21,197 nucleotides of DNA, from positions 1 to 21,197 of the IMG/VR virus record IMGVR_UViG_3300041403_000657, one strand, 5' to 3'. Below, one piece after another: positions 1-7,769 of this stretch. Source of the DNA: a virus. Made by a program: the position numbers and the translations under genes. The notes under the pieces were generated by a model that saw nothing but the letters and a program-made list of their open reading frames with translations, was not told the origin of the DNA and searched no databases. How positions within the stretch are numbered: position 1 is the first letter of the stretch; each line of letters starts with the position of its first letter.

Positions 1-104
1 TATTTCCTGCTATTCCTGCTATTTTCCCCGTACTTACTGGGTTTCAAGCACGTTTTCCTGTAGCGCTGTAAATTTGAATAACTGTAGAACTAGAATAACT
101 GCAC

Positions 105-154
105 AACTGGACCGCATTGGACTCCGTTGGACACAACTAAACACTTGTAAACTT
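105..154. repeat. Five helically phased TRRAC repeats
   Basis: CTGGAC (107), TTGGAC (117), TTGGAC (127), CTAAAC (137) and GTAAAC (147) start exactly 10 bp apart. Read as decamers from 105, every unit fits NNNTRRACNN. A 10-bp period places all sites on one face of the helix, as expected for a protein-binding array, and is incompatible with a codon repeat. Lying about 270 bp before terS, it could be a small-terminase recognition (pac/cos) site or an operator. No binding protein can be assigned from sequence. Confidence 0.5.
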
Positions 155-158
155 CTTT

Positions 159-187
159 TAACGTGATACGCTCTGCGTATCACGTTA
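159..187. repeat. Perfect 13-bp inverted repeat with 3-nt loop
   Basis: Arms TAACGTGATACGC (159-171) and its exact complement (175-187) flank a TCT loop. It begins a few bases after the phased repeat array. Neither side has a convincing T-run, so it is not a standard intrinsic terminator in either direction. It may be a protein-binding dyad, an RNA hairpin or part of the packaging site. Confidence 0.6.
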
Positions 188-232
188 TTCATTCAACGTT
201 GATCTCCAAGCTTCAGGCATTCCTTGTGCTTA

Positions 233-260
233 GCCCCCCACCTAGGGGGGCACCTTTTTT
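233..260 (+). terminator. Rho-independent terminator before terS
   Basis: A 7-bp all-GC stem, GCCCCCC (233-239) with GGGGGGC (245-251), has a 5-nt loop and is followed by ACC and six T residues (255-260). It would end transcription entering from an upstream gene outside the window. If so, the terminase operon should have its own promoter between about 260 and 422, but I see no clear sigma70-type boxes there. Confidence 0.75.
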
Positions 261-283
261 CCCAGTACAGATATTTTTGGCGC

Positions 284-319
284 GGGGTACCCCCTTTTCA
301 AACTAGGGACTCCTAGTTT
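284..319. repeat. Two further palindromes between terminator and terS
   Basis: GGGGTACCCC (284-293) is a perfect 10-bp palindrome. AAACTAGG (300-307) pairs with CCTAGTTT (312-319) across a GACT loop, giving an 8-bp hairpin. No T-run follows the second one. They may be operator or RNA-structure elements, or part of the same structured site as the upstream dyad. Function is unknown. Confidence 0.45.
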
Positions 320-387
320 CTATTACGTTTTCGTTGCGTTCTATTTAATTTAGGGCTACGCTTCAGCCAACTTAGTTAGGTAAACCA

Positions 388-402
388 GAACGCACTGCGT
401 TC
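388..402 (+). promoter_or_regulatory. Small hairpin just before terS start
   Basis: GAACGC (388-393) and GCGTTC (397-402) form a 6-bp stem with an ACT loop ending 20 bases before the terS ATG at 423. The terS start lacks a good Shine-Dalgarno match (only GAG at 408-410), so the hairpin could influence translation or be a binding dyad. The call rests on structure and spacing alone. Confidence 0.3.
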
Positions 403-422
403 ATCCCGAGCTACGCACTACA

Positions 423-1025
423 ATGATTTTTGATTATCTAAAACCCTATAAGGACCTTGGGCTAATTCCGCCTATTGATCAGGTGCCTATTAATCGCCCA
501 GCGATCAAGCTGTCGGAGCGAGAGGAAATCTTTGCCTGCGCCAAAACTGCACGCCTACTGAATGAGCTAGGCGACGACATTGAGATAACCCACGAAGATG
601 AAGCTCGTGCGCAAGATGCGTTTAAAACGCACCGCAAGCTGACAAAGCACGAAAAGAAGCTGCCCGGCATGATGCTCAAGCTTGAAGCGCTGCTGACTGC
701 CTATGATCACCAGATAATTAAAGACGCAGAGCAGGTTCGCAACTATGTGAAGCACAAGCTGCTCGAAGAGACTGACAACGAGGACCCGAAGATTCGTCTG
801 AAGGCGTTAGAACTCCTCGGTAAGGTTACAGATGTAGGCATATTCACTGAGCGCCATGAGATTACAGTCAAGCACCAGAGCACAGAAGAGCTAGAAGACC
901 TGTTGCTCAGTAAACTTGAGCGTGTGATCGAGGGTGAAGTGGTTGAAGAAGTGCCAGCTAAGCTTGATACAAAGAGTAAGTCGTACAAACTAGCCGAAAC
1001 AGTGTCTGTTGAGGACTTATTATGA
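423..1025 (+). CDS. terS: Terminase small subunit (probable)
   Basis: This 200-aa protein probably recognises phage DNA and recruits the large terminase to start packaging into the procapsid. Support: it sits directly upstream of an unmistakable large terminase with an ATGA overlap (1022-1025), and its size and acidic, mostly helical composition suit the role. The segment at about residues 125-150 (LKALELLGKVTDVGIFTE) resembles small terminase proteins of podovirus-like marine phages as I know them. The N-terminal third (residues 25-60) would be the DNA-binding part, the middle the oligomerisation core, and the acidic C-terminus the contact to TerL; this partition is by analogy. The start at 423 is the only ATG before Met82, but it has a weak ribosome site and a hairpin just upstream. 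It could instead be a different packaging accessory protein, though position makes that unlikely. Confidence 0.78.
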   Translation: MIFDYLKPYKDLGLIPPIDQVPINRPAIKLSEREEIFACAKTARLLNELGDDIEITHEDEARAQDAFKTHRKLTKHEKKLPGMMLKLEALLTAYDHQIIKDAEQVRNYVKHKLLEETDNEDPKIRLKALELLGKVTDVGIFTERHEITVKHQSTEELEDLLLSKLERVIEGEVVEEVPAKLDTKSKSYKLAETVSVEDLL

Positions 1026-2605
1026 GCCTAGGGCCGGTGAAATCGAAGATTACGCCGGAGAAAGCGCGTCTGCTCTACCAGAACCTCAATAAGTTCACCC
1101 CAGAAGAGCAGGTAAAGATAGTAGAGATTCTAGAAGAGATAGGCATACGCAAAGAAGCTACCGCTGCCAAGGTATCTCTGCTTAAGTTCGCCAAGATGAT
1201 GATGCCGGAGTACAAAATCGGGCCTCACCACAAAAAATTAGCCCAGTTACTCGAAGATATGGCTCACGGGCGCAAGTCTCGCACCACAGTCTCAATCGCA
1301 CCACGTATGGGTAAGTCCCAGCTGACGTCAATTTTCTTTCCGGCGTGGTTTATAGGCAACTGGCCTGACAAAAAGATAATGATGGTGTCGCACACGGCGG
1401 ACTTGGCGGTCGATTTTGGTCGTAAGGTGAGAAATATTGTTGCGACAGAAGAGTATAAACAGATATTCCCAGAAGTAACTCTTGCTGTAGACTCTAAATC
1501 CGCGGGACGTTGGTCCACAAACAAGGGTGGCGAGTATTTCGCAGTCGGTATTGGCGGCGCGATTGCGGGACGGGGCGCTCATCTCCTTGTGATCGACGAC
1601 CCGCACAACGAACAAGATGTCCTCAACGGCAACTTTGACGTTTTCGAGAAGGCGTACGAGTGGTACGCGTATGGTGCTCGGACTCGTCTGATGCCGGGGG
1701 GAGCAGTAGCGGTAGTTGCGACTCGTTGGGCTGAGCAAGACCTGATAGGTAAGCTTCAGACAGACATGATTCGTAATCCAGACGCTGACCAATGGGATGT
1801 GGTTGAATTCCCAGCTCTGTTTGAAAAAGAAGACGCGCCAACAGATGCGCCAGAAGCAGAACGCTACACAGCACTATGGCCTGAGCAATGGCCCGTGGAG
1901 TCTTTATTAAAGACCAAAGCTTCGATGCCGGGTTTCCAGTGGGCCGCACAATATCTCCAACAACCGACTAACCGCGATGCGTCAATCGTAAAACGTGAGT
2001 GGTGGCAGCCGTGGGAGAAGGATAATCCTCCAGCGTGTCACTACATCATCATGTCACTTGACGCCGCCGCTGAAAAGAACAACCGTGCTGACTTCACCGC
2101 TCTCACTACTTGGGGTGTGTTTAACTTCGAGTCGCCGGAAACGGGTGAGAACGACACGGGGATCATACTGCTCAACAGTATTAAAGAGCGTCTTGAATTC
2201 CCAGAACTCAAACGTCTGGCTTGGCAAGAGTACCAAGACTGGGAGCCTGATTGGTTCGTAGTGGAGAAGAAGTCAGCAGGTACTGCGCTGTATCAAGAGA
2301 TGCGCCGTGCAGGTATACCGGTGCAAGAGATAACACCGACAAGAGCCTCGGGCGATAAGATCGCACGCTTAAATGCAGTTTCAGATATATTTGCAAGTGG
2401 CATGGTCTGGTACCCGGCGGGACGTAGATGGGCTGAAGAAGTCGTAGATGAAGTGTGTGGGTTTCCAGCCATGCCCCACGATGACCTTGTGGATTCAACG
2501 ATTTATGCTCTAATGCGGTTTAGAGATGGCGGATTTATCCGTTTGCCTAGTGACGACTGGGCTGATGACGGTGGATTTGAGCCAATACGCGCGGCTTATT
2601 ATTAA
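1022..2605 (+). CDS. terL: Terminase large subunit (ATPase-nuclease)
   Basis: This is the motor of DNA packaging: it docks on the portal, translocates DNA with ATP and cuts concatemers. At 527 aa it is full length. The N-terminal ATPase shows a Walker A APRMGKSQ (93-100), Walker B HLLVIDDP (187-194) with adjacent acidic residues D192/D193, and a coupling motif VATRW (232-236). The C-terminal RNase H-like nuclease shows D347 (in IIMSLDAAA), E415 (FVVEKKSAG) and D487/D488/D491 (MPHDDLVDS), a complete acidic set. The APR-GKS form of Walker A is the one common in phage terminases. The start overlaps the terS stop as ATGA, so the two are probably translationally coupled. Residues before about 65 form a charged helical N-terminal extension. 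Confidence 0.97.
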   Translation: MSLGPVKSKITPEKARLLYQNLNKFTPEEQVKIVEILEEIGIRKEATAAKVSLLKFAKMMMPEYKIGPHHKKLAQLLEDMAHGRKSRTTVSIAPRMGKSQLTSIFFPAWFIGNWPDKKIMMVSHTADLAVDFGRKVRNIVATEEYKQIFPEVTLAVDSKSAGRWSTNKGGEYFAVGIGGAIAGRGAHLLVIDDPHNEQDVLNGNFDVFEKAYEWYAYGARTRLMPGGAVAVVATRWAEQDLIGKLQTDMIRNPDADQWDVVEFPALFEKEDAPTDAPEAERYTALWPEQWPVESLLKTKASMPGFQWAAQYLQQPTNRDASIVKREWWQPWEKDNPPACHYIIMSLDAAAEKNNRADFTALTTWGVFNFESPETGENDTGIILLNSIKERLEFPELKRLAWQEYQDWEPDWFVVEKKSAGTALYQEMRRAGIPVQEITPTRASGDKIARLNAVSDIFASGMVWYPAGRRWAEEVVDEVCGFPAMPHDDLVDSTIYALMRFRDGGFIRLPSDDWADDGGFEPIRAAYY

Positions 2606-2614
2606 GGAACTGAA

Positions 2615-5044
2615 ATGGCAGTTGAAAAGGCAATGTATGAAGCACCGGTGGGTATCGATAGCGAAGATGCTATGGAGCCAGCGCTGGAGATAGAGATCGT
2701 CGACCCTGAAGAGGTTAGTGTGAGCATCGATGGGATGGAGATTTTTGAGTTCGATGCTGATGCAGACGGCTTAGATCACAACACCAACCTCGCTGAACTA
2801 CTTGATGAGCAAGCTCTAGCTCTTATTTCAGACGAACTGCTTGAAGGTTATGCTGCCGATTTAGAATCACGCGCTGAGTGGGAAGAGACTTATTATGATG
2901 GACTTGAGTTACTGGGTCTTAAGATTGAGGATCGCAGTGAACCATGGGAAGGTGCGTTCGGTGTCTACCACCCTGTTTTGGCTGAGGCGGTTGTTAAGTT
3001 TCAAGCAGAAACAATTGTGGAAACTTTCCCTGCGCAGGGCCCAGTTAAGACGAAGCTTGTTGGCGCTGCAAGCCGCGAGAAAACAGAAGCAGCAAACCGC
3101 GTCCGAGAAGACATGAACTACATGCTCACCGAGGGCATGTCAGACTATCGTTCCGAGCACGAGCGTTTGCTTTGGAACCTACCAATCGCAGGTTCTGCGT
3201 TTAAGAAGGTGTTCTTCGATCCGTCTCTAGATCGTCCGGTAGCACAGTTTATTCCCGCAGAAGACTTTATTGTGAGCTATGGCGCTTCAAGCCTTGATAA
3301 CGCTCAACGTATGACCCACCGCATGAAACGTTCTAAGAACGAAGTGCGCAAGATGCAGGTGTCAGGCTTCTATCGTGACATTGATCTCGGTGATCCAGTA
3401 GCGGACAACGACGAGGTTAGTCGTCGCAAAGATGAGCTAGGCGGATATAACGCGTCACAAGACGACCGCTTCACCTTACTAGAGATTCATTGTGATCTCG
3501 ATATCGAAGGTTTTGAAGATACCGACAAGAACGGTGAGCCTACAGGCATCGAGATTCCATACGTAGTTACTATTGATAAAGGCACCGGTGAGGTGTTGAG
3601 TATTTATCGCAACTGGGACGAAGAAGACGAGCGCAAGCGTCGTCTGAATCATTTCTCACATTACAACTACGTACCGGGCTTTGGTTTTTATGGCTTTGGT
3701 CTGATTCACCTGATCGGCGGTTACGCTAAAGGTGCTACATCTATCATGCGTCAGCTTGTAGATGCTGGTACCCTGTCGAACTTGCCGGGTGGTTTCCGTA
3801 CACGGGGTATGCGTATAAGGGGTGGTGATACGCCTATCGCCCCCGGCGAGTTCAGAGATGTCGATGTACCGACCGGTACAATCCGCGACAACATCATGCC
3901 TCTTCCATATAAAGAGCCTTCGATGGTTCTTCAAAACATGCTCAACACTGTTGTTGATGAGGCTCGTCGCTTTGCGGCAATGGCTGATGTGCAGGTCTCG
4001 GATATGCAGGCTAACTCAGCTGTAGGTTCTACCCTTGCAGTTCTTGAGCGTCAGTTGAAGACAATGACCGCAGTTCAGTCTCGCGTACACCACGCGATGA
4101 AAAGCGAGTTTAAGATTCTCAAGCGCATCGTTGCTGAGATGGCTCCTGAGTCCTATGAGTACGACGCGATTGGTGATGAGCCGATGGGCGCTCGTCGCAT
4201 GGACTACGAGCTCACCGACATTATCCCTGTATCTGATCCTAACGCTTCAACAATGGCGCAGCGTGTAGCTCAGTATCAGTCTCTACTTCAGTTGGCTCAG
4301 CAGGCACCGAATCTCTACGATTTACCTTTGCTGCACCGTCAGATGATTGAGGTTCTTGGCGTTAAAAACGCTTCAGAGTTGGTTCCTGACAAAGATGACG
4401 TCAAACCATGCGATCCAATCACTGAGAACACCAACATGCTTCAAAGCAAGCCTGTTAAGGCGTTTGCGTACCAAGACCACGAGGCGCATATCAAGGCGCA
4501 CCAAGCGTTTGCGGACGATCCGAAGATTCAGCAGATTGTTCAGGCAGAAGGCCCAGCGGCTCAGGCTAAAGCTATGGCTATGCACGCGCACATCGCTGAG
4601 CACGTAGCGTTTTTGTATCGAGCCAAAGTCGAGGAAGAACTTGGTGTTCCACTACCAGCTCACGACGAAGAGCGTGGTATGGAGCCAGAGCAGGAGCTCG
4701 CTATTTCACGTTTGGTTGCAGAAGCAGCTCCTCGTGTTACTGGCAAGCACCAGCAGGAAGAAAAAGCCAAGCAGGATCAAGCTCAAGCCCAAGACCCTGT
4801 TATGCAGATGCAGCAGAAAGAGTTGCAACTACAAGAAGGTGAACTACAGCGCAAGATGAAGAAGGACGAGATGGATCACCAGATCAAACTCGCTCAGGTT
4901 CAAATTGACGCAGCACGAATTCAGTCCGACGAGAAGAAGTCTGGTGCAGCCCTAGGCGCCAAGCTTCGTGAGGCTGATGCCAAGATTAAGTCTGATGAAA
5001 AGAAGACTGGTCTAAAAGCAGGGGTCGATCTATCCAAACAATAG
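2615..5044 (+). CDS. Portal protein, P22-like, with coiled-coil tail
   Basis: The portal forms the dodecameric ring at one vertex through which DNA enters and to which TerL and later the neck bind. At 809 aa it is close to, but longer than, P22 gp1 (725 aa). The first 70 residues are acidic. The core, about 80-600, has the wing/stem/crown make-up of the family, with a stem-region segment around 360-400 (LIHLIGGYAKGATSIMRQL) and then GGFRTRGMRIRGGD. From about residue 727 on, the protein is Gln/Lys/Glu-rich helix, probably a coiled-coil barrel like the P22 portal C-terminus. It contains IQSDEKKSG (769-777) and IKSDEKKTG (791-799), 22 residues apart. An AAGGAA ribosome site precedes the ATG, nine bases after the terL stop. 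The assignment rests on position, size and fold-level features, and is firm. Confidence 0.93.
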   Translation: MAVEKAMYEAPVGIDSEDAMEPALEIEIVDPEEVSVSIDGMEIFEFDADADGLDHNTNLAELLDEQALALISDELLEGYAADLESRAEWEETYYDGLELLGLKIEDRSEPWEGAFGVYHPVLAEAVVKFQAETIVETFPAQGPVKTKLVGAASREKTEAANRVREDMNYMLTEGMSDYRSEHERLLWNLPIAGSAFKKVFFDPSLDRPVAQFIPAEDFIVSYGASSLDNAQRMTHRMKRSKNEVRKMQVSGFYRDIDLGDPVADNDEVSRRKDELGGYNASQDDRFTLLEIHCDLDIEGFEDTDKNGEPTGIEIPYVVTIDKGTGEVLSIYRNWDEEDERKRRLNHFSHYNYVPGFGFYGFGLIHLIGGYAKGATSIMRQLVDAGTLSNLPGGFRTRGMRIRGGDTPIAPGEFRDVDVPTGTIRDNIMPLPYKEPSMVLQNMLNTVVDEARRFAAMADVQVSDMQANSAVGSTLAVLERQLKTMTAVQSRVHHAMKSEFKILKRIVAEMAPESYEYDAIGDEPMGARRMDYELTDIIPVSDPNASTMAQRVAQYQSLLQLAQQAPNLYDLPLLHRQMIEVLGVKNASELVPDKDDVKPCDPITENTNMLQSKPVKAFAYQDHEAHIKAHQAFADDPKIQQIVQAEGPAAQAKAMAMHAHIAEHVAFLYRAKVEEELGVPLPAHDEERGMEPEQELAISRLVAEAAPRVTGKHQQEEKAKQDQAQAQDPVMQMQQKELQLQEGELQRKMKKDEMDHQIKLAQVQIDAARIQSDEKKSGAALGAKLREADAKIKSDEKKTGLKAGVDLSKQ

Positions 5045-5052
5045 GAGGATAA

Positions 5053-5250
5053 ATGATCACAACCTTCGCCGCCAAGGCGCAACAAGAGCTGGATATGTTA
5101 ACCGACGACGTAACCAAATGGCTCGCATCCGGTAAGGCAAAAGATTATGCCGAATACCGCTACATGGTCGGGCAACTAACTGCACTTGATGCAGCACATT
5201 CAATCTTAGATGGACTTCTAAGAGCATACGAGCTATCGGAGGACCAGTAA
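5053..5250 (+). CDS. Small helical protein between portal and co-chaperonin
   Basis: A 65-aa protein with an AGGAGG ribosome site (5043-5048) four bases before the ATG. Its stop overlaps the next gene (TAATG at 5248-5252). The sequence predicts two amphipathic helices with a central DYAEYRYMVGQLTALDAAHS segment and no signal peptide or membrane segment. I recognise the pattern as a small conserved protein found beside portals in marine podovirus-like phages, but I know of no function. A portal-associated or assembly-helper role is suggested only by place. Confidence 0.75.
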   Translation: MITTFAAKAQQELDMLTDDVTKWLASGKAKDYAEYRYMVGQLTALDAAHSILDGLLRAYELSEDQ

Positions 5251-5618
5251 TGGACGCCGCAGAAAACATTGAACTATCCGATAAGGATGTTCCAGTACCT
5301 ACAGGCTACCGCCTGCTAGTTGCTTTACCGCAAATTAAAGAGACCTATGGCGATTCAGGTATCGTCAAAGCTCAATCTGAGATCAAGAACGAGGAACTCT
5401 CGTCTATGGTGGTTCAGGTTGTAGATATGGGTCCAGACGCGTACAAAGACCAAACGCGTTTTCCGAATGGTGCGTACTGTAAGGTCGGTGATTTTGTAAT
5501 GATCCGCGCTTATTCAGGTACACGTTTTAAAACACACGGCAAAGAGCTGTTCCGTCTTATTAACGACGACTCAGTAGAAGCAGTTGTTGGCGACCCTAAC
5601 GCATTTACGAGGATTTAA
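5250..5618 (+). CDS. GroES-like co-chaperonin (Cpn10 family)
   Basis: A 122-aa protein with the Cpn10 fold signature. It has an N-terminal strand GYRLLVALPQI (19-29), a mobile-loop-like segment ETYGDSGIVKAQ (31-42) containing the G-I-V that resembles the GroEL-binding tripeptide of GroES, VVQVVDMGPD (54-63), and a strong C-terminal match KVGDFVMIRAYSG (78-90) followed by GKELFRLINDDSVEAVV (97-113). GroES is about 97 aa; this protein adds about 17 residues at the N-terminus and 8 at the C-terminus. It would cap the host GroEL to fold phage proteins, most likely the major capsid protein, as T4 gp31 does for gp23. Its place between portal and scaffold supports a head-assembly role. No GroEL gene is in the window. 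The start has GGAGGA six bases upstream and overlaps the preceding stop. Confidence 0.88.
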   Translation: MDAAENIELSDKDVPVPTGYRLLVALPQIKETYGDSGIVKAQSEIKNEELSSMVVQVVDMGPDAYKDQTRFPNGAYCKVGDFVMIRAYSGTRFKTHGKELFRLINDDSVEAVVGDPNAFTRI

Positions 5619-5620
5619 TC

Positions 5621-6688
5621 ATGGCACTAATTAACAGTGAAGACAGCTTCGACGATACAGAATTCGTCGTAGGCTCAGACCCATCAGGCATGCCACCGGG
5701 CATGCAATCAGCTAAGGACGACGATGAAGTCGAGATCGATATTGAGGAAGAAACTGAAGCCCCTGCGAAGAAAGAGGCCAAAGCGGAACCTGAAGACGAT
5801 ATTGAGATTGAGTTTGTTGACGACACTCCAGAGGCTGACCGCTACCGCGAGCCGCTTCCTGATGAAGTAAAGGCAGAGCTTGAGAACGTAGACGCTGAAG
5901 AATACTCAGCTAAGGTTAAGTCTCGTATCGATCAGATGAAAAAGGCTTGGCACGACGAGCGTCGTGAGAAAGAGGCGGCTCAGCGTGAACGCGAAGAAGC
6001 TGCACGTCTTACCAAGCAGCTGATGGAAGAGCGCAACACCTTAAAGGCTCAACTGGCTAAAGGTGAGCAGTGGGCGCTTGAGCAAACAAAGCAACGCGCA
6101 GCGCTACAACTAGAGCAAGCAAAACGCGCGTATCGCGATGCGTATGACTCTGGTGATGTTGATCAGATGGCGACAGCCCAAGAAATGCTGTCTCGCGCCA
6201 CCTATCAAGCGGACCAAGCTAACAACATGTACCCTATGTTCAAGCAAGAACAAGCAGAAGCAAGCTCTTTACAGCAAGCCGATCAAGGTGTATATAATCA
6301 ACAATATAATGAGCCACGAGTTCAAGCACCTGAGCCTGACGACAAAGCAAAGTCGTGGGGCGACAAGAACAAGTGGTTCGGAAACGACGATGAAATGACT
6401 AGCTTTGCGCTAGGACTTCATCAAAAGTTAGTTAAGGAAGGCGTGCCTCCCACGACTGACGAATACTACGAGCGAATTGACGCTCGCATGCGTGAGGTGT
6501 TCCCCGATAATTTCGAGGACTCTCCAAAGAAAGAAAAGCGACGCCCAACAACCAACGTCGCACCCGCAGGCCGTACGGCTAAGGGCAAGAAGGTTGCATT
6601 AACACGGTCTCAACTGGCGATTGCTAAGAAGCTGGGTGTTTCACCTGAAGCCTACGCGAAAGAGTTGATGAAACAGCAGGAGTCTTAA
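5621..6688 (+). CDS. Capsid scaffolding protein
   Basis: This is the likely internal scaffold that guides coat assembly and leaves before or during packaging. The 355-aa protein is highly charged. Residues 1-75 are very acidic (runs such as DDDEVEIDIEEE), about 85-215 are Glu/Lys/Gln-rich and predicted long coiled coil, 215-300 are Gln- and Asp-rich and probably flexible, and the last 35 residues form a basic helix-turn-helix-like end (ALTRSQLAIAKKLGVSPEAY, 326-345). Scaffolds such as P22 gp8 bind coat through a basic C-terminal helix-turn-helix, and this end fits that scheme. Position between portal and coat supports the call. No protease motif is visible, so coat maturation by a phage protease is not indicated here. 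GAGG (5609-5612) precedes the start. Confidence 0.82.
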   Translation: MALINSEDSFDDTEFVVGSDPSGMPPGMQSAKDDDEVEIDIEEETEAPAKKEAKAEPEDDIEIEFVDDTPEADRYREPLPDEVKAELENVDAEEYSAKVKSRIDQMKKAWHDERREKEAAQREREEAARLTKQLMEERNTLKAQLAKGEQWALEQTKQRAALQLEQAKRAYRDAYDSGDVDQMATAQEMLSRATYQADQANNMYPMFKQEQAEASSLQQADQGVYNQQYNEPRVQAPEPDDKAKSWGDKNKWFGNDDEMTSFALGLHQKLVKEGVPPTTDEYYERIDARMREVFPDNFEDSPKKEKRRPTTNVAPAGRTAKGKKVALTRSQLAIAKKLGVSPEAYAKELMKQQES

Positions 6689-6689
6689 T

Positions 6690-7145
6690 ATGACAACTCG
6701 TGAACCCAAAAAACTCAATCGTGAACAATCTACCCGTGAAGAAACCGCGCGCGTAAAGGCGTGGAAACCAGCGAGCGTGCTCCCTGATCCCACCCCTGTC
6801 GACGGATATAAGTTCCGTTACATTCGTAAAAGCATGTTGGGAGTGAATGACCCAACAAACTTCTCACGTAAAACTCGTGAAGGTTGGGAAACCTGTCGTC
6901 TAGAAGATCACCCAGAGTTAGCTCTGATGGTCGACAACGATGCACAGGCATCTGGTCTCGTAGAGATTGGTGGTCTCATCCTCTGCAAAATGCCGACTGA
7001 ATTTGTTGAGCAGCGTCGTGAATATAACGACCGCCGTAATCAAGCTCAGGTGGATTCTGTAGATAACAGCTTTATGCGTGAGAACGACCCTCGCATGCCG
7101 CTATTCTCGGATAAAAAGTCCTCGACTAGCTTCGGCAAGGGTTAA
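6690..7145 (+). CDS. Unrecognised head-region protein
   Basis: A 151-aa hydrophilic protein starting one base after the scaffold stop, with an AGGAG site inside the end of the scaffold gene. It has no signal peptide, membrane segment or cysteine pair. A folded middle (about 35-110, including FRYIRKSMLGVNDPTNFSRK and VEIGGLILCKMPTEF) is flanked by a charged N-terminus and a polar C-terminal tail. I cannot assign a family. Its place between scaffold and coat suggests a head assembly or minor capsid protein. After its stop comes a T-rich 32-base gap without a GC stem. Confidence 0.7.
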   Translation: MTTREPKKLNREQSTREETARVKAWKPASVLPDPTPVDGYKFRYIRKSMLGVNDPTNFSRKTREGWETCRLEDHPELALMVDNDAQASGLVEIGGLILCKMPTEFVEQRREYNDRRNQAQVDSVDNSFMRENDPRMPLFSDKKSSTSFGKG

Positions 7146-7177
7146 AAACTCTTTTTCTTTTTTATGGAGATAATCTC

Positions 7178-7756
7178 ATGGGTTACGGCTTAAAACCTGT
7201 AAAACGTGCCGACGGACAGCCTTATGCTGGCGCGGTTACAAACTACCTGATTGATCCAGCTGGCGAAGCAACTAACATCTTCAACGGCTCAATCGTAACT
7301 TTAGGTACCGATGGCTACATTGCTTTGGCAACTGGCGACGGTACTGACGCAACTACTAACAACCTCGGCGGCAACACCATCGGTGCTATCGGCGTGTTTG
7401 TTGGTTGTTCTTACACCAATGATCAAGGTCAAACTGTACACTCTCAATACTACCCATCGGGTGCATTGAATGGTGTTGCATACGTTGTTGACGATCCAAA
7501 CGTACTGTTCTCGGCTGAATTGGACGAGGCTGCTACTCAAGCAATGATTGGCGCTGGCACTACTGTTCTTGCAGCTCAAGACACTGATGCTGGTTCAACT
7601 ACTACTGGTAACTCAACCACAGAACTTGAGGGCGGTGTTGTTACAACTACCATGCCTTTTAAGATCGTGGCTTTGGACCCAACCACTTCTACTGATGCAG
7701 TATTGGTTAAGTTCAATCCCGGTTATCACATGATGACCATGAATACTGGTGTGTAA
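7178..7756 (+). CDS. Probable capsid decoration or minor head protein
   Basis: A 192-aa protein rich in Thr, Gly, Val and Ala with alternating hydrophobic pattern, so mostly beta strand. It has one cysteine (in GVFVGCSYTND) and no export signal. GGAG (7166-7169) lies eight bases before the ATG. It sits immediately before the major capsid gene and is separated from it by only 13 bases, where decoration or head-stabilising proteins are commonly encoded. The stretch TDAGSTTTGNSTTELEGG looks like a surface loop. The assignment is by place and composition, not by a recognised motif. Confidence 0.68.
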   Translation: MGYGLKPVKRADGQPYAGAVTNYLIDPAGEATNIFNGSIVTLGTDGYIALATGDGTDATTNNLGGNTIGAIGVFVGCSYTNDQGQTVHSQYYPSGALNGVAYVVDDPNVLFSAELDEAATQAMIGAGTTVLAAQDTDAGSTTTGNSTTELEGGVVTTTMPFKIVALDPTTSTDAVLVKFNPGYHMMTMNTGV

Positions 7757-7769
7757 GGAGTAATTAACA

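Larger units (their letters stand above)
1..422. other. Gene-free structured leader upstream of terminase genes
   Basis: No supportable gene lies here. Plus-strand frames 1-3 are open from the window edge to stops at about 61-63, 164-166 and 69-71, so the very start could hold the 3' end of an upstream gene, but nothing in those translations is recognisable. The stretch holds an imperfect 9-bp tandem (TTCCTGCTA at 4-12 and 13-21), two GAATAACTG copies 17 bp apart (76, 93), a 10-bp-phased repeat array, a perfect 13-bp inverted repeat, a terminator and three smaller palindromes, each listed separately. Position directly before the small terminase gene fits a pac/cos site or a control region for the late operon. 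This is inference from position and structure. Confidence 0.6.

Noticed and set aside
1-166. Open plus-strand frame from the window edge to TGA at 164-166
   Set aside because: It crosses a 10-bp-phased repeat array (not a codon multiple), its translation is Cys/Thr-rich without any recognisable pattern, and the other frames are also open for a while. It could be the tail of a gene but cannot be supported.
7146-7177. T-rich gap after the 151-aa gene as a terminator
   Set aside because: Only an A/T hairpin (AAAAA with TTTTT) is possible and there is no GC stem; the coat region is probably transcribed through it.
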